Below are positions 25,313-34,020 of a stretch of DNA of 64,000 bases, piece after piece. How positions within the stretch are numbered: position 1 is the first letter of the stretch; each line of letters starts with the position of its first letter. Under the pieces are notes generated by a model. That model was not told the origin of the DNA and searched no databases. It saw only the letters and a list, made by a program, of their open reading frames with translations. Made by a program: the position numbers and the translations under genes. Origin of the DNA: DATHBD01 sp035296325 (GTDB taxonomy: Bacteria > Actinomycetota > Actinomycetes > Mycobacteriales > Micromonosporaceae); NCBI GenBank assembly GCA_035296325.1, contig DATHBD010000015.1, forward strand, positions 23,838 to 87,837, written 5' to 3'.

Positions 25313-27262
25313 TCAGCCCTCCAGTTTCGAGATCTGGGTGATGGTGATGACGACGAACTCGGCCGGCTTCAACGGGGCGAACCCGACCAGGACGTTGACC
25401 CGGCCGAGGTCGATCTCCGACTGTGGGTTGACGGTCTCGTCGCAGACCACGAAGAAGCTGTCCGCCTCGGACTTCAGCGCGCTCTGCTGGAACGCGCCGG
25501 CCTGGAACAACCCGCGCATGAAGGTGCCGACCGCGAGGCGCAACTGGGACCACAGGTCCGGGTCGTTCGGCTCGAACACGGCGAACTGCGTGCCCAGGTA
25601 CAGCGAACCGGCGATGAAATCGGTGATCCGGCGCACCGGGATGTACTTGTGCTCCGACGCCTGGCTGTCGGCGCCTTTGAGCGTCCGTGCGCCCCACACC
25701 ACGCTGCCCGCGCCGGGGAATGTCCGTAACACGTTGATGCCGCGCGGGTTGAGGTCACCGGAGAGCCCGTCGTCGGTCGGCTTGGCCAGTCCGGAGATGC
25801 CGGCGATCCCGGCGCTCAGACCGGCCGGGGCCTTCCAGACCCCACGGGCCGCGTCGGTGCGAGCCATCACTCCGGCGACCGCGCCGGACGCGGGAAGGCT
25901 GACCGTGACCGGCAGCCCGCCGGGTGGCTGCTCCACGACGGTCACCCGGGGGTAGTAGATCGCGCCGTGCTCGCCGAGCGCGGCCAACGGACCCACGTTC
26001 GCGTTGTCCACCGGCCACGCGTCGGTGGTGTCCACAATGAGGAACGCCCGCTCCTGTCGGCAGTACGCCAGCGCGGTGGATAGGGCCGCGCTGTTCGCGC
26101 TCGTGGCGGCGTCCGCCGGATCGGTGGCCGGCAGGCTCGGCAGGCACAGCAGGTTGAACCTGGGGAAGTCGAGCGTGGAGAGGGCGTAGATCCCGCCGGT
26201 GCCGCTGCTCGGCACGAGGTTCACCGACGTCGGGTCGACGTCGGTGCCACCGCCGAAGCCCCGCTCGGCGCCGGCCACCGTCACCATCGGACGCAGCCCC
26301 GCCGCGCCGGAGGCCTCGGCGCCGCCGGCCGCCAGCCCCATCGTCAAGGTGGACGCGGCGTCACCGGACGGTGCCGAGTGCACCACGACCGACCGGTCCG
26401 CGCCGGCCGTACCGGTGGTGGTGAGAACAAGGTGGTTGGCGCCGTTGAGGCTCGCGGTCACCGGTAGCGTCGCGGCCGCCGCCGCGTTGTTGATCGCGGT
26501 GACCACGTTGGCGCGATCGACGTTCGCGGGGGCACCGCTGGCGACGGTCAGGTCGGTCACCGGGCCGTAGTCGACCGAAACCCGCAGGATGCCGTTGGCT
26601 GCGCCGAGGTTCACCTGCGCGGGCAGCGGGTTCTTGCTGGTTGAGGTCGCCTGGCTGGTGCTCGCCACCGCGGTCGCCGGGCCGGTGACCCGGGCCAACT
26701 TGGAGCCGGGCAGGACCTTTCCGACGTATCGCGGATGTTTCGGTGCCATCGACAGGTTGGCGAACGTCTCCTCGGCGACAACGACCGATCCGCCCGGACC
26801 GCTGTCCGCCGCCCGCTGCCGCAGCACCAGCGTGAACAGGTCGGCCGGATTGGCCGTACCGGCGTGGTCAACCGCGGCCTCCATGCCGACGCTGCCGGAC
26901 CGGTTGGCCCAGGCGCCCGCCCCGTTCGCGGTGAGCATGAGGACGTCGGCCGGTGCGGCGTTGCGGAGCGTCGTCGTGGCCTCGCCGGCCCCGGTCCCGG
27001 TGGCCCGGACGATGAGCGCCTCGACTCCACCGTTGGCGAAGTAGAGGTTCACCGAGTGCCCGAGCGGATGCGCCGCGTCCCACGGCGGGCCGAACGTCCG
27101 TACGTACTCGGCCATCGAACGCACCCTGGTCGGCCGGTTCACCGGCCCTTGGCGGGTCGCACCCACGAACGCGGTGATCGAGGTGGAGACGCCGACGATG
27201 GTGCGTACGCCGGACGGCACCTCCTGGACGTACACGCCTGGATATGTTGTCTGGACCGGCAT
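25313..27262 (-). CDS. Contractile sheath protein (Afp2-4 family)
   Basis: The protein has 649 residues. The N-terminus TTYPGVYVQEVPSGVRTIVG, the ITAFVGATRQGPVNRP segment and the C-terminus IDLGRVNVLVGFAPLKPAEF are diagnostic of contractile tail sheaths; the last strands interlock neighbouring subunits. The middle carries an Ala/Thr/Gly-rich insertion domain (about 150-370) that would face outward. ATG 27262 is chosen because GGAGG stands six bases upstream. It is the first gene of the operon and the only sheath gene, so one protein must build the whole sheath, unlike Afp with three. Confidence 0.96.
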   Translation of the reverse strand: MPVQTTYPGVYVQEVPSGVRTIVGVSTSITAFVGATRQGPVNRPTRVRSMAEYVRTFGPPWDAAHPLGHSVNLYFANGGVEALIVRATGTGAGEATTTLRNAAPADVLMLTANGAGAWANRSGSVGMEAAVDHAGTANPADLFTLVLRQRAADSGPGGSVVVAEETFANLSMAPKHPRYVGKVLPGSKLARVTGPATAVASTSQATSTSKNPLPAQVNLGAANGILRVSVDYGPVTDLTVASGAPANVDRANVVTAINNAAAAATLPVTASLNGANHLVLTTTGTAGADRSVVVHSAPSGDAASTLTMGLAAGGAEASGAAGLRPMVTVAGAERGFGGGTDVDPTSVNLVPSSGTGGIYALSTLDFPRFNLLCLPSLPATDPADAATSANSAALSTALAYCRQERAFLIVDTTDAWPVDNANVGPLAALGEHGAIYYPRVTVVEQPPGGLPVTVSLPASGAVAGVMARTDAARGVWKAPAGLSAGIAGISGLAKPTDDGLSGDLNPRGINVLRTFPGAGSVVWGARTLKGADSQASEHKYIPVRRITDFIAGSLYLGTQFAVFEPNDPDLWSQLRLAVGTFMRGLFQAGAFQQSALKSEADSFFVVCDETVNPQSEIDLGRVNVLVGFAPLKPAEFVVITITQISKLEG

Positions 27263-27516
27263 CGGCTTCCTCCAGCCTTGCTCCGTGGCACGGCCCGCGG
27301 TCCGGGTCTGCACGCTGAATCACGTTCCGCCCGCGCCGTCACCGTGGCGTCACCGCACAGTCACCACGACCCGGGTACGTCCAAATGCCGACAGTGCGAC
27401 TCCGGGAGGGCCAACCCGCAGCCGAGATACGTCGGATCGGTGACACCCGGTAGCCGACCGGTGCGCCAAGGTGAAGGAGACGGAAATCGGACCGTCCGCC
27501 CCGCAGGGAGCCGGCC
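27263..27516. promoter_or_regulatory. Divergent control region of the eCIS operon and its SARP regulator
   Basis: This 254-base gap must hold the promoters for the leftward particle operon and the rightward regulator. It contains three direct GTCACC repeats (27338-27365) and an inverted copy, GGTGAC, at 27439-27444. I see no clear -35/-10 pair in either direction, which fits an activator-dependent promoter. Confidence 0.6.
27338..27365. promoter_or_regulatory. Three direct GTCACC repeats at 11-bp spacing (SARP- or PhoP-type box)
   Basis: GTCACC occurs at 27338, 27349 and 27360, in register with one helical turn. Direct heptamers at 11-bp spacing are the known binding pattern of SARP activators, and 11-bp GTTCACC-type units are that of PhoP. 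The repeats lie 76 bases before the sheath start and 152 before the SARP start. Confidence 0.6.
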
Positions 27517-28359
27517 ATGACCACTGCACCCGGATTGACTCTGGACCTGCTGTCGACGTTCGCGCTGCGACGCGACGGTCGCCGGTTGCCGGTGCCGGTC
27601 GCGGTGGAGCGGCTGCTGGCGTATGTGGCGCTCGGCAATCGACGGGTGTCCCGGGCACGGGTCGCGGGTGTGCTCTGGCCCGACGCCAAACCGGCCCGGT
27701 CCACCGGCTGCCTCCGGACCGCCCTGTGGCGGCTTCGCCAGATCAGCGACGACGTGCTGCTGGTCACCGGCACGGACCTGGCACTCGCCGACGGCGTACG
27801 GGTCGACGTGCTGGAGTCCTTCGCAGCGATCCGGCGGCTACAGGCCTCGGGCCCGGCGCTCGCCCCGCAGTCGACGCCGCCCGGCTGGCTCACCGCCGAC
27901 CTGCTGCCCGACTGGTCCGACGAGTGGGTGGTCGGCCGGCGCGAACGCTGGCGGATGCTGCGGCTGGACGTCCTCGAACTGCTGGCGTCCCGGCTCGCCA
28001 CTGCCGGGCGCTACAGCGAGGCTGTGGACGTCTCCCTCACCGCGATCCAGGACGAGCCGCTGCGGGAGAGCGCCCACCGCCACCTCATCACCGCACATCT
28101 GGCGGCCGGCAACCGGGCCGAAGCGGTCCTCGCGTACCGCCGGCTGAGCGATCTGCTCGACAGCGAGCTGGGCATCGGCCCCTCCCCCGAGACCGCCCAT
28201 CTTCTGGCTGCCACCGTGGCAACACCGCCGGCCAAGGAGAAGCGGTCGTCAGTCGATCGCCGACTCCAGCACACCGCTCGCCGTTCGCCGTTGGACCGGC
28301 CAGCGTCACACGCCGCCCTGGTGGCGCACCACCTCGCCGACAAGTGGCCCGTCAGCTGA
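27517..28359 (+). CDS. SARP/BTAD-family transcriptional activator linked to the eCIS
   Basis: The protein has 280 residues. Residues about 8-95 (LDLLSTFALRRDGRRLPV, RARVAGVLWPDAKPARSTGCL, LRTALWRLRQ) are the OmpR-like winged helix of SARP regulators. Residues about 100-245 are the bacterial transcriptional activation (BTAD) domain with TPR-like helices, including YSEAVDVSLTAIQDEPLRESAHRHLI. The basic tail is probably disordered. It has no ATPase domain, so it is a small SARP rather than an AfsR-type protein. It is transcribed away from the sheath across the repeat-bearing region and is the obvious activator of the particle operon. The ATG follows GGGAGCC. Confidence 0.88.
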   Translation: MTTAPGLTLDLLSTFALRRDGRRLPVPVAVERLLAYVALGNRRVSRARVAGVLWPDAKPARSTGCLRTALWRLRQISDDVLLVTGTDLALADGVRVDVLESFAAIRRLQASGPALAPQSTPPGWLTADLLPDWSDEWVVGRRERWRMLRLDVLELLASRLATAGRYSEAVDVSLTAIQDEPLRESAHRHLITAHLAAGNRAEAVLAYRRLSDLLDSELGIGPSPETAHLLAATVATPPAKEKRSSVDRRLQHTARRSPLDRPASHAALVAHHLADKWPVS

Positions 28360-28856
28360 CCGGGACCATCAACGGACACAGCTTCGGAACCTGTCAGGCG
28401 TCTCGTCCGCACGCCGCCCGGCCTCACTTTTCATAGCGGTACCAGTCCGCTGAGCAATTGGTCTTCGGATTGGCGCCAACGAGGTTGATATGAAGGCTGC
28501 GGTGCTGATATCGATGCGACTCGAAGCGTATTCTGCACCATTGCCGTTTCGAATGACGCGTGCGGTTTCGTCTATAAGCTGACCGGGCCGATCACGAACG
28601 TGTTCCGGAAATTGCGGCCAGAGTGGACCTGCGGCGGTCAGCCGCCCCGTCGCGCCGCCCATTCATTGACGATGACACATTCGGCGGATACCATGCTGCG
28701 GCGCAGGCAAGCGCTTTCCGCCGCGCGAAAGTCATCGCGTAACGCCGGAAAATCGGGCATAGCGGTCAAGACGCCTGCGTGGTGCCGCTACCTGATGACA
28801 GATCGTTCCGCTCGCCCCGCACCACCACCGCACCTGCTCAACAGGGAGACTCGACG
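28360..28856. other. 497-bp intergenic region upstream of the rhamnogalacturonan lyase
   Basis: No convincing gene is seen. GC content drops around 28,430-28,620, and the only clear element is the LacI-type palindrome at 28706-28719. A TATAAG hexamer near 28,573 could be a -10, but no matching -35 is evident. Confidence 0.5.
28706..28719. promoter_or_regulatory. LacI-family operator-like palindrome
   Basis: GGCAAGCGCTTTCC is a 14-bp palindrome with one mismatched pair around AAGCGCTT, the core of LacI/CebR-type operators. It lies 138 bases before the PL11 start. Sugar-responsive LacI repressors commonly control secreted polysaccharide lyases and hydrolases in actinomycetes. Confidence 0.55.
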
Positions 28857-31130
28857 ATGAGTGCGAGACCACGTCCGACACCTCTTCGTGCCGCCGCGTT
28901 CACAGCCGTGTGCGCCGCGATGCTCCTGCTCGGCCAGCCGGTTGTCGCGCAGGCCGCACCGGGCCAGGCCGGCGCGGCCGCCGGGCGCGGCCAAGGGCCT
29001 GCGCTGGAACGGCTCGACCGGGGCCTGGTCGCCACAGTCGTCCCGGAGGGCGTGTTCCTGTCCTGGCGCCTGCTCCGTCCCGAGGCCACCGGCGCCACCG
29101 CGACCGGACTCACCGGCCCGGACTTCCGCGTCTACCGCGACGGGGCGCTCGTCGCCACGGTGTCCGGCCGCACGAACCACGTGGACGCCGGGGGTACCGC
29201 CGCATCGTCGTACCGGGTGGTGCCCGTGGTCGGCGGCCGCGAGCGCGGGCGGATAGGTGAGACCACACCATTGGCGCAGCCCTACCTCAACATCCCGCTG
29301 CAGAAACCGGCCGACGGGGTGACGCCGGTCGGGGAGGCTTACACCTACACCGCGGGCGACGCCAGCGTGGGCGATGTGGACGGCGACGGCGCCTACGAGT
29401 ACATCGTGAAGTGGAACCCGTCCAACGCCAAGGACGTGTCGCTGCGCGGCTACACCGGACCGGTCTACCTCGACACCTACGAAACCGACGGCACCCTGCG
29501 CCACCGCATCGACCTCGGGGTGAACATCCGGGCCGGCGAGCACTACACCCAGTTCATGGTGTACGACTTCGACGGCGACGGCCGCGCGGAGATCATGCTC
29601 AAGACCGCTCCGGGCACCCGGACCGTCGCCGCCGACGGATCCCAGCGCTTCATCACCCTGCCTCGGGAGGACGTCCGCGCCGGGGTCACCCACGCCGACG
29701 ACTACCGGCTCTCCGCGGCCGACTACCGACTGCACCTCGTCGAGATGTTCCGCGGGTGGAGTCAGCGTCCGGAGGTCGTCAACGGGAGCTGGCCGGCCAC
29801 GCTGGAGCAGGCGTGGGGCATCGAGCCCCGCTACGCCTACCCGCTGTCCGAGGCTGACGCCGGCGCCCTGGCCGACCACTTCCTCGACGTCTACGCGCCG
29901 AGCCGCAACGCGCGCAACCTGCTGCGCCAGTTCGAGGGCTTCATCATCGAGGGCCCGGAGTACCTCACGGTCTTCGAGGGTGCGTCGGGCCGGGAGCTCC
30001 AGACCATCCGCTACGAGCCGGGGCGGGTCGACGACGGCCTGCTCTGGGGTGACTACGCCTTCCCTCGGATCGAGCCCGGCAACCGGGTCGACCGGTTCAA
30101 CGCCGGAGTCGCCTACCTCGACGGCCGCCGCCCGTCGGCGATCTTCGCCCGCGGCTACTACTCCCGCTCCGCCCTCGTCGCCTACAACTGGGACGGACGT
30201 CGGCTGCGTCAGAAGTGGAGCGTGGACAGCGGGTTCGTGCCGATGGACAACCCGTTCAACGCCGTCCCCCTCCCGCACGGACCCGACGGCACCGATCCCG
30301 AGTACGGCTCCCTCGCCAACCAGGGGTTCCACTCCCTCTCGGCAGCCGACGTCGACGGCGACGGTCGCCAGGAGATCATCTACGGCTCGGCAACCATCGA
30401 CGACGACGGGGATCTGCTGTACAGCTCGACCGGGACGCGGCCCGACGGCACCGTCGGCAAGCTCGGGCACGGGGACTCCATGCACGTCACCGACATCGAT
30501 CCGGCCCGACCCGGCCTGGAGATGTACACCGTCCACGAGAACGTCACCGCTCCGTACGGATACGTTCTGCGCGACGCCGCCACCGGTGAAGCTATCTACG
30601 GGCAGTTCGCCGGCCGGGACGTCGGGCGCGCCATGGTCGGTGACGTACTGCCGGAACACCCTGGTCTGGAGACCTGGTCCATCGGGATGCGCACCGCCGC
30701 GGGTGTCGATCTCGGTACCCGGATCCCTGGCACCGACCAGAGCATCCGTTGGGCCGGCGACATGACGACCCAGATCATCTCCCGGGTCGCCACCGTGCCG
30801 ACGATCTCCGATTGGCGCCGCGGGCCGCTGCTGACGGCCACCGGCACCGCCACCAGCAACGGCATCAAGAACGTCTCCCTGGTCGCAGACGTGATCGGAG
30901 ATTGGCGGGAGGAGATGGTGGTCGGCACCGTCGATGGGTCCGCGCTGCGTGTCTACACGACCACCGAGACCAGCGAGCACATGCTCTACACCCTCATGCA
31001 CGACGTGCAGTACCGCCCCGAGGTCGCTCGCCAGAACACCACGTACAACCAACCCAGCTACACGAGCTTCTACCTCGCATCGGACATGGACTTCACGAAG
31101 GTCCCGCTGCCTCGAGGTTTTCGCCGATGA
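28857..31130 (+). CDS. Secreted rhamnogalacturonan lyase, PL11
   Basis: The protein has 757 residues. A signal peptide with core AAFTAVCAAMLLLG is cleaved near AQA-APG. The mature part fits the eight-bladed PL11 propeller: repeated calcium-binding loops DVDGDGAYEY, DFDGDGRAEI and DVDGDGRQEI, and the C-terminal NTTYNQPSYTSFYLASDMDF. PL11 enzymes cleave the rhamnose-galacturonate backbone of pectin rhamnogalacturonan-I by beta-elimination. ATG 28857 has GGGAG seven bases upstream, and earlier in-frame starts lack one. It stands alone, behind a possible LacI operator and ahead of a strong hairpin. Confidence 0.93.
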   Translation: MSARPRPTPLRAAAFTAVCAAMLLLGQPVVAQAAPGQAGAAAGRGQGPALERLDRGLVATVVPEGVFLSWRLLRPEATGATATGLTGPDFRVYRDGALVATVSGRTNHVDAGGTAASSYRVVPVVGGRERGRIGETTPLAQPYLNIPLQKPADGVTPVGEAYTYTAGDASVGDVDGDGAYEYIVKWNPSNAKDVSLRGYTGPVYLDTYETDGTLRHRIDLGVNIRAGEHYTQFMVYDFDGDGRAEIMLKTAPGTRTVAADGSQRFITLPREDVRAGVTHADDYRLSAADYRLHLVEMFRGWSQRPEVVNGSWPATLEQAWGIEPRYAYPLSEADAGALADHFLDVYAPSRNARNLLRQFEGFIIEGPEYLTVFEGASGRELQTIRYEPGRVDDGLLWGDYAFPRIEPGNRVDRFNAGVAYLDGRRPSAIFARGYYSRSALVAYNWDGRRLRQKWSVDSGFVPMDNPFNAVPLPHGPDGTDPEYGSLANQGFHSLSAADVDGDGRQEIIYGSATIDDDGDLLYSSTGTRPDGTVGKLGHGDSMHVTDIDPARPGLEMYTVHENVTAPYGYVLRDAATGEAIYGQFAGRDVGRAMVGDVLPEHPGLETWSIGMRTAAGVDLGTRIPGTDQSIRWAGDMTTQIISRVATVPTISDWRRGPLLTATGTATSNGIKNVSLVADVIGDWREEMVVGTVDGSALRVYTTTETSEHMLYTLMHDVQYRPEVARQNTTYNQPSYTSFYLASDMDFTKVPLPRGFRR

Positions 31131-31135
31131 GCGGA

Positions 31136-31175
31136 CCGCTCGCGTCACCGGCTTATCAGCCGGTGACGCGAGCGG
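31136..31175. terminator. Perfect 18-bp stem, TATC loop, bidirectional terminator
   Basis: Two exact 18-base arms (31136-31153 and 31158-31175) enclose TATC. It lies five bases after the PL11 stop and serves the convergent DUF2207 gene as well, whose last codons and TGA (31158-31156) are inside the stem. Confidence 0.85.
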
Positions 31176-32664
31176 GGTGAGCCGCGGAGGCGTGTGCCGG
31201 CGCGACCGCCACCACGTGCCGGCTCCAGCGCTGGACCCGAACCCGCAGGACGTCACCGACCCGGATCTGCTCGGCCAGCCGCGTACGTAACCGCCAGGCC
31301 CGCAGCACGTCGCCATGGCCGTCGTCGATGACCACGTGGTAACCGGGAATCAGACTGTGTCCGTCCTCGGCGCGGTGCGGCGTGCCCATGCTCCGGAGGA
31401 GGAACCGCACGACCGGCGACCGGTACACCCGGAGCAATCGATCATTGGATACGGCATCGCCGAAGGTGCCGGTCGGCGTGATCCGCAGGACCTGTCCGGT
31501 CATCCGTCGCGAAGCCACCAGATCACCCAGCGCGCGTACCGTCCGGTACGCCGAGTTGAGTGCGAGCAGCGCGCCGACGGCGGCCAGTGGATACCCGACG
31601 TAGGCGGGCAGGTCGGCCACGGGCCTGGCCAGGACGAGCCAGACTCCATACCAGCCGAGCAGGGATGCGACGGAGACGAGCAGACGGAACCCGGCGGGAG
31701 CACCCCGCAGGCCGCCCTCGCGTGGGTACGACACGCCCAGCGGTCGCCAAATGCCCCGATAATTGGAGCCCAGCACGGCGACCCGCCCGGTACCGAGGTC
31801 GAGGGCGGCCGTGGCGATCGGCGCCGCATCAAGCGCAACGCCGTAGGCCAGGTAGCGATCCCAGACAGCGACGGCGGACGGCGGCAACTGACCGAAGCTC
31901 TCATGCGCGCGCAGCCATGCGGCGACCCGGCCCCAGTGATCGCTGACCCGGCGTCCCAGGCCCGTCAGCCGGGTGTCCGGCATGTCCCCCGCGATTGCCA
32001 TCATCAGGAACGGACTCGCCAACGCCCACACGCCCAGGAACGCAACCCCGACGCCACCTTGAGCCCAGTCGGGCAGGTCGCCGAGGTTCGGAATCAGCAG
32101 GGAGGCCAACGGCCCTGCCAGGCAACCGATCAGGAGCGCCGCGACGAACATCGTGAAGACGATGCCAGTGCTCAACCCGGTTGAGATCCGTATCATGCCG
32201 CGCGCCTGCGCGTCCCGCCGCACCTCCTCGACGAGCCGGTCATGCCACCGCTGGCCATCCGTCGCGTGCTGGTGGGACAGCGCGGCCAGGGTCGGTGGAG
32301 CCGCCAAACCCGCTTGCTGCACCAGGTCGAGTACCCGCATCTCGTATGGTTCCAGCCCGGCGTGGCCCGGTCGACGGATATGCACCACCGCCTGGGTCGG
32401 ATCGGCGTCCGGTTGGTGGATCTCCAACCAGCCGCGAGCGACGAGGTCCAGCAGGACCGCTGCCGCTGCCTGAGGTGCCGAGTGCAGTCCGTTGGCCAGC
32501 AGGTTCACCAGCGCAGGAGGCGTATCGATCAGCTCTGGTGTCTGGGCCCCCAGGCGCAGGCGCGGTGCGGTCAACCGGAAGCTGAGACGGACGACGAGTG
32601 CGAACAGCACCATCACGGCCAGGCATCCGCCCAGTATCGCGAGGATCAGACTGCTCTCCATCAT
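31156..32664 (-). CDS. DUF2207-family membrane protein
   Basis: The protein has 502 residues. An N-terminal anchor (LILAILGGCLAVMVLFALVV) is followed by a soluble winged-helix-like segment (APQAAAAVLLDLVARGWLEI, about 62-85). Two hydrophobic hairpins lie at about 165-205 and another at about 330-375. This is the C-terminal layout of DUF2207 proteins, whose function is unknown. The usual N-terminal signal-peptide domain of DUF2207 is missing. The tandem ATGs at 32664/32661 have no ribosome-binding site of their own but overlap the stop of an 11-codon leader ORF with a strong one. The 3' end lies in a terminator stem. Confidence 0.7.
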   Translation of the reverse strand: MMESSLILAILGGCLAVMVLFALVVRLSFRLTAPRLRLGAQTPELIDTPPALVNLLANGLHSAPQAAAAVLLDLVARGWLEIHQPDADPTQAVVHIRRPGHAGLEPYEMRVLDLVQQAGLAAPPTLAALSHQHATDGQRWHDRLVEEVRRDAQARGMIRISTGLSTGIVFTMFVAALLIGCLAGPLASLLIPNLGDLPDWAQGGVGVAFLGVWALASPFLMMAIAGDMPDTRLTGLGRRVSDHWGRVAAWLRAHESFGQLPPSAVAVWDRYLAYGVALDAAPIATAALDLGTGRVAVLGSNYRGIWRPLGVSYPREGGLRGAPAGFRLLVSVASLLGWYGVWLVLARPVADLPAYVGYPLAAVGALLALNSAYRTVRALGDLVASRRMTGQVLRITPTGTFGDAVSNDRLLRVYRSPVVRFLLRSMGTPHRAEDGHSLIPGYHVVIDDGHGDVLRAWRLRTRLAEQIRVGDVLRVRVQRWSRHVVAVAPAHASAAHPARVTG

Positions 32665-32699
32665 CAGACTGGCGGCCGTTCGCGGATGGATCGGGGCAT
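32664..32699 (-). CDS. 11-codon leader ORF coupled to the DUF2207 gene
   Basis: ATG 32699 has GGAGG five bases upstream, the best ribosome-binding site nearby. The peptide is MPRSIRERPPV, and its TGA overlaps the DUF2207 ATG (TGATG). It looks like a translational-coupling leader. The Arg/Pro-rich ending could also slow ribosomes. Confidence 0.5.
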   Translation of the reverse strand: MPRSIRERPPV

Positions 32700-32912
32700 G
32701 GATTCCTCCGAAAATGGGCCCGCTTCGGGGCTCCGCCCGTCAAGTATTACCCGGTGGCGCCACGCCATCCGCGGCCGTCGCGGCGGCAACCCGTGGCCCA
32801 CCCGCTCGGCACCCGCATGCCCCCTTCCGGCCAGCCAGCCGGGCTACACTGCGCGATGCCGTGACCGTGAAGGTTGCCGCGGGCCCGTCCCATGCAGACA
32901 TCCGGGGGAAAC

Positions 32913-33959
32913 ATGATGCGCGAGTTTCGGTGGGCGATATCGGTGTTGGCCGCGATCGCGGTCGCGGTACCCGCAGGTGCGGCACGGGCGGACCAGGGAC
33001 CGGTGACCCGCTCGATGCTCGATGCGCCGGTGCACTTCGCGCCGGGCGGAGATCGGCTGATCGTGGGCACGACCCTCGACCTTGCCGCTGGCGAGTCACG
33101 CCATCTTCAGGGCCGGCTGGAGGCGACGAGCAGCACGACCGTCATCGTGGCGATGAACGCCACGGTCAAGTGCCTCTCCGGGACGACGCAGGTGGGCATC
33201 TCGTCCACCTCGTCGCGCAACCACGAGGGGCGCGACACCACCTCGTACGCCGTCGACGGCCATCTGCCCCTTGTCGTGGATCTCCTCTTCACCGCCCCCG
33301 CGGCGGGCTCCTACCGGTGCGGTCTCTACGGTCGCACGGCGACCAACCAGAGCGGCCTGACGTACCACCTGAGCGCCGTGGCCGGTGGCAAGACCTGGCT
33401 GGCGGCCAGTCAGACCAACCAGGTCGGTGCGCACTGGTGGCAGAACCCGCCATGTGACAGCCGGGGCACCTCATCCACCTGCACGTATGTCGGACCCGGC
33501 CAACCGGATTCCGCCTTCGTCTTCTACGAGCCAGGCCTGCCGCACGACAAGTGGACGGTTGGCGGCGACGCCCGGTTCGTCCAGGCGCTCGCCAACGTCA
33601 CAGTGACCACCTGTTACCGGGGCACCGCCTCGTGCGACCGGGTGCCGGAGGCGAACCGACTGGCGCGGACCGTCGGCAGCCATTCGCTGGTTGCGGTGCG
33701 CCTCGAGGTCCTTCAGATGGACGGGGACGGGTCGCACACCTGCAACACCACACGCACGGCGAGGTCGGTGAAGACCATGCTCGACGACGCCCACCACTAC
33801 ACCGCCTATCTTTCGCTGCCGAGCGTTCCGGTACTCACCAGCTGCGGGCGGCAGTTCATGATGCGCGTGTACGTCGAGCATGTCTCTGGAAGCCCGGTGA
33901 AGATCGACGGCGTACAGGGTGCGACGTCGCTGACCAACGGCATCATGATGAACCTCTGA
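32913..33959 (+). CDS. Secreted Cys-rich protein of unknown function
   Basis: The protein has 348 residues. MMREFRWAISVLAAIAVAVP is a signal-peptide start, cleaved near ARA-DQG. The mature protein is beta-rich with about ten Cys (NATVKCLSG, SYRCGLYG, NPPCDSRG, STCTYVG, TTCYRG, ASCDRV, HTCNTT, TSCGRQ), suggesting several disulfides, and is rich in Thr/Ser. I do not recognise the family. The start is chosen for the GGGGGAA sequence just upstream. It stands alone between convergent and divergent neighbours. Confidence 0.8.
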   Translation: MMREFRWAISVLAAIAVAVPAGAARADQGPVTRSMLDAPVHFAPGGDRLIVGTTLDLAAGESRHLQGRLEATSSTTVIVAMNATVKCLSGTTQVGISSTSSRNHEGRDTTSYAVDGHLPLVVDLLFTAPAAGSYRCGLYGRTATNQSGLTYHLSAVAGGKTWLAASQTNQVGAHWWQNPPCDSRGTSSTCTYVGPGQPDSAFVFYEPGLPHDKWTVGGDARFVQALANVTVTTCYRGTASCDRVPEANRLARTVGSHSLVAVRLEVLQMDGDGSHTCNTTRTARSVKTMLDDAHHYTAYLSLPSVPVLTSCGRQFMMRVYVEHVSGSPVKIDGVQGATSLTNGIMMNL

Positions 33960-34020
33960 GGTCCGGATCCCGCGTCGGTGGTGGACCGGTCCATCGAGGC
34001 ACTCGTCGCGGACGGGGTGG

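Noticed and set aside
953..28359. Ordinary prophage
   Set aside because: There is no capsid, terminase, portal, integrase or lysis gene, while the eCIS-specific AAA+ ATPase, DUF4255 and DUF4157 proteins are present.
28369..28662. 97-codon minus-strand frame upstream of PL11
   Set aside because: It lies in a low-GC intergenic region, has no GC3 bias or ribosome-binding site, and resembles no protein.
28788..31316. 842-codon minus-strand frame
   Set aside because: It is antisense to the clear PL11 lyase and without domains.
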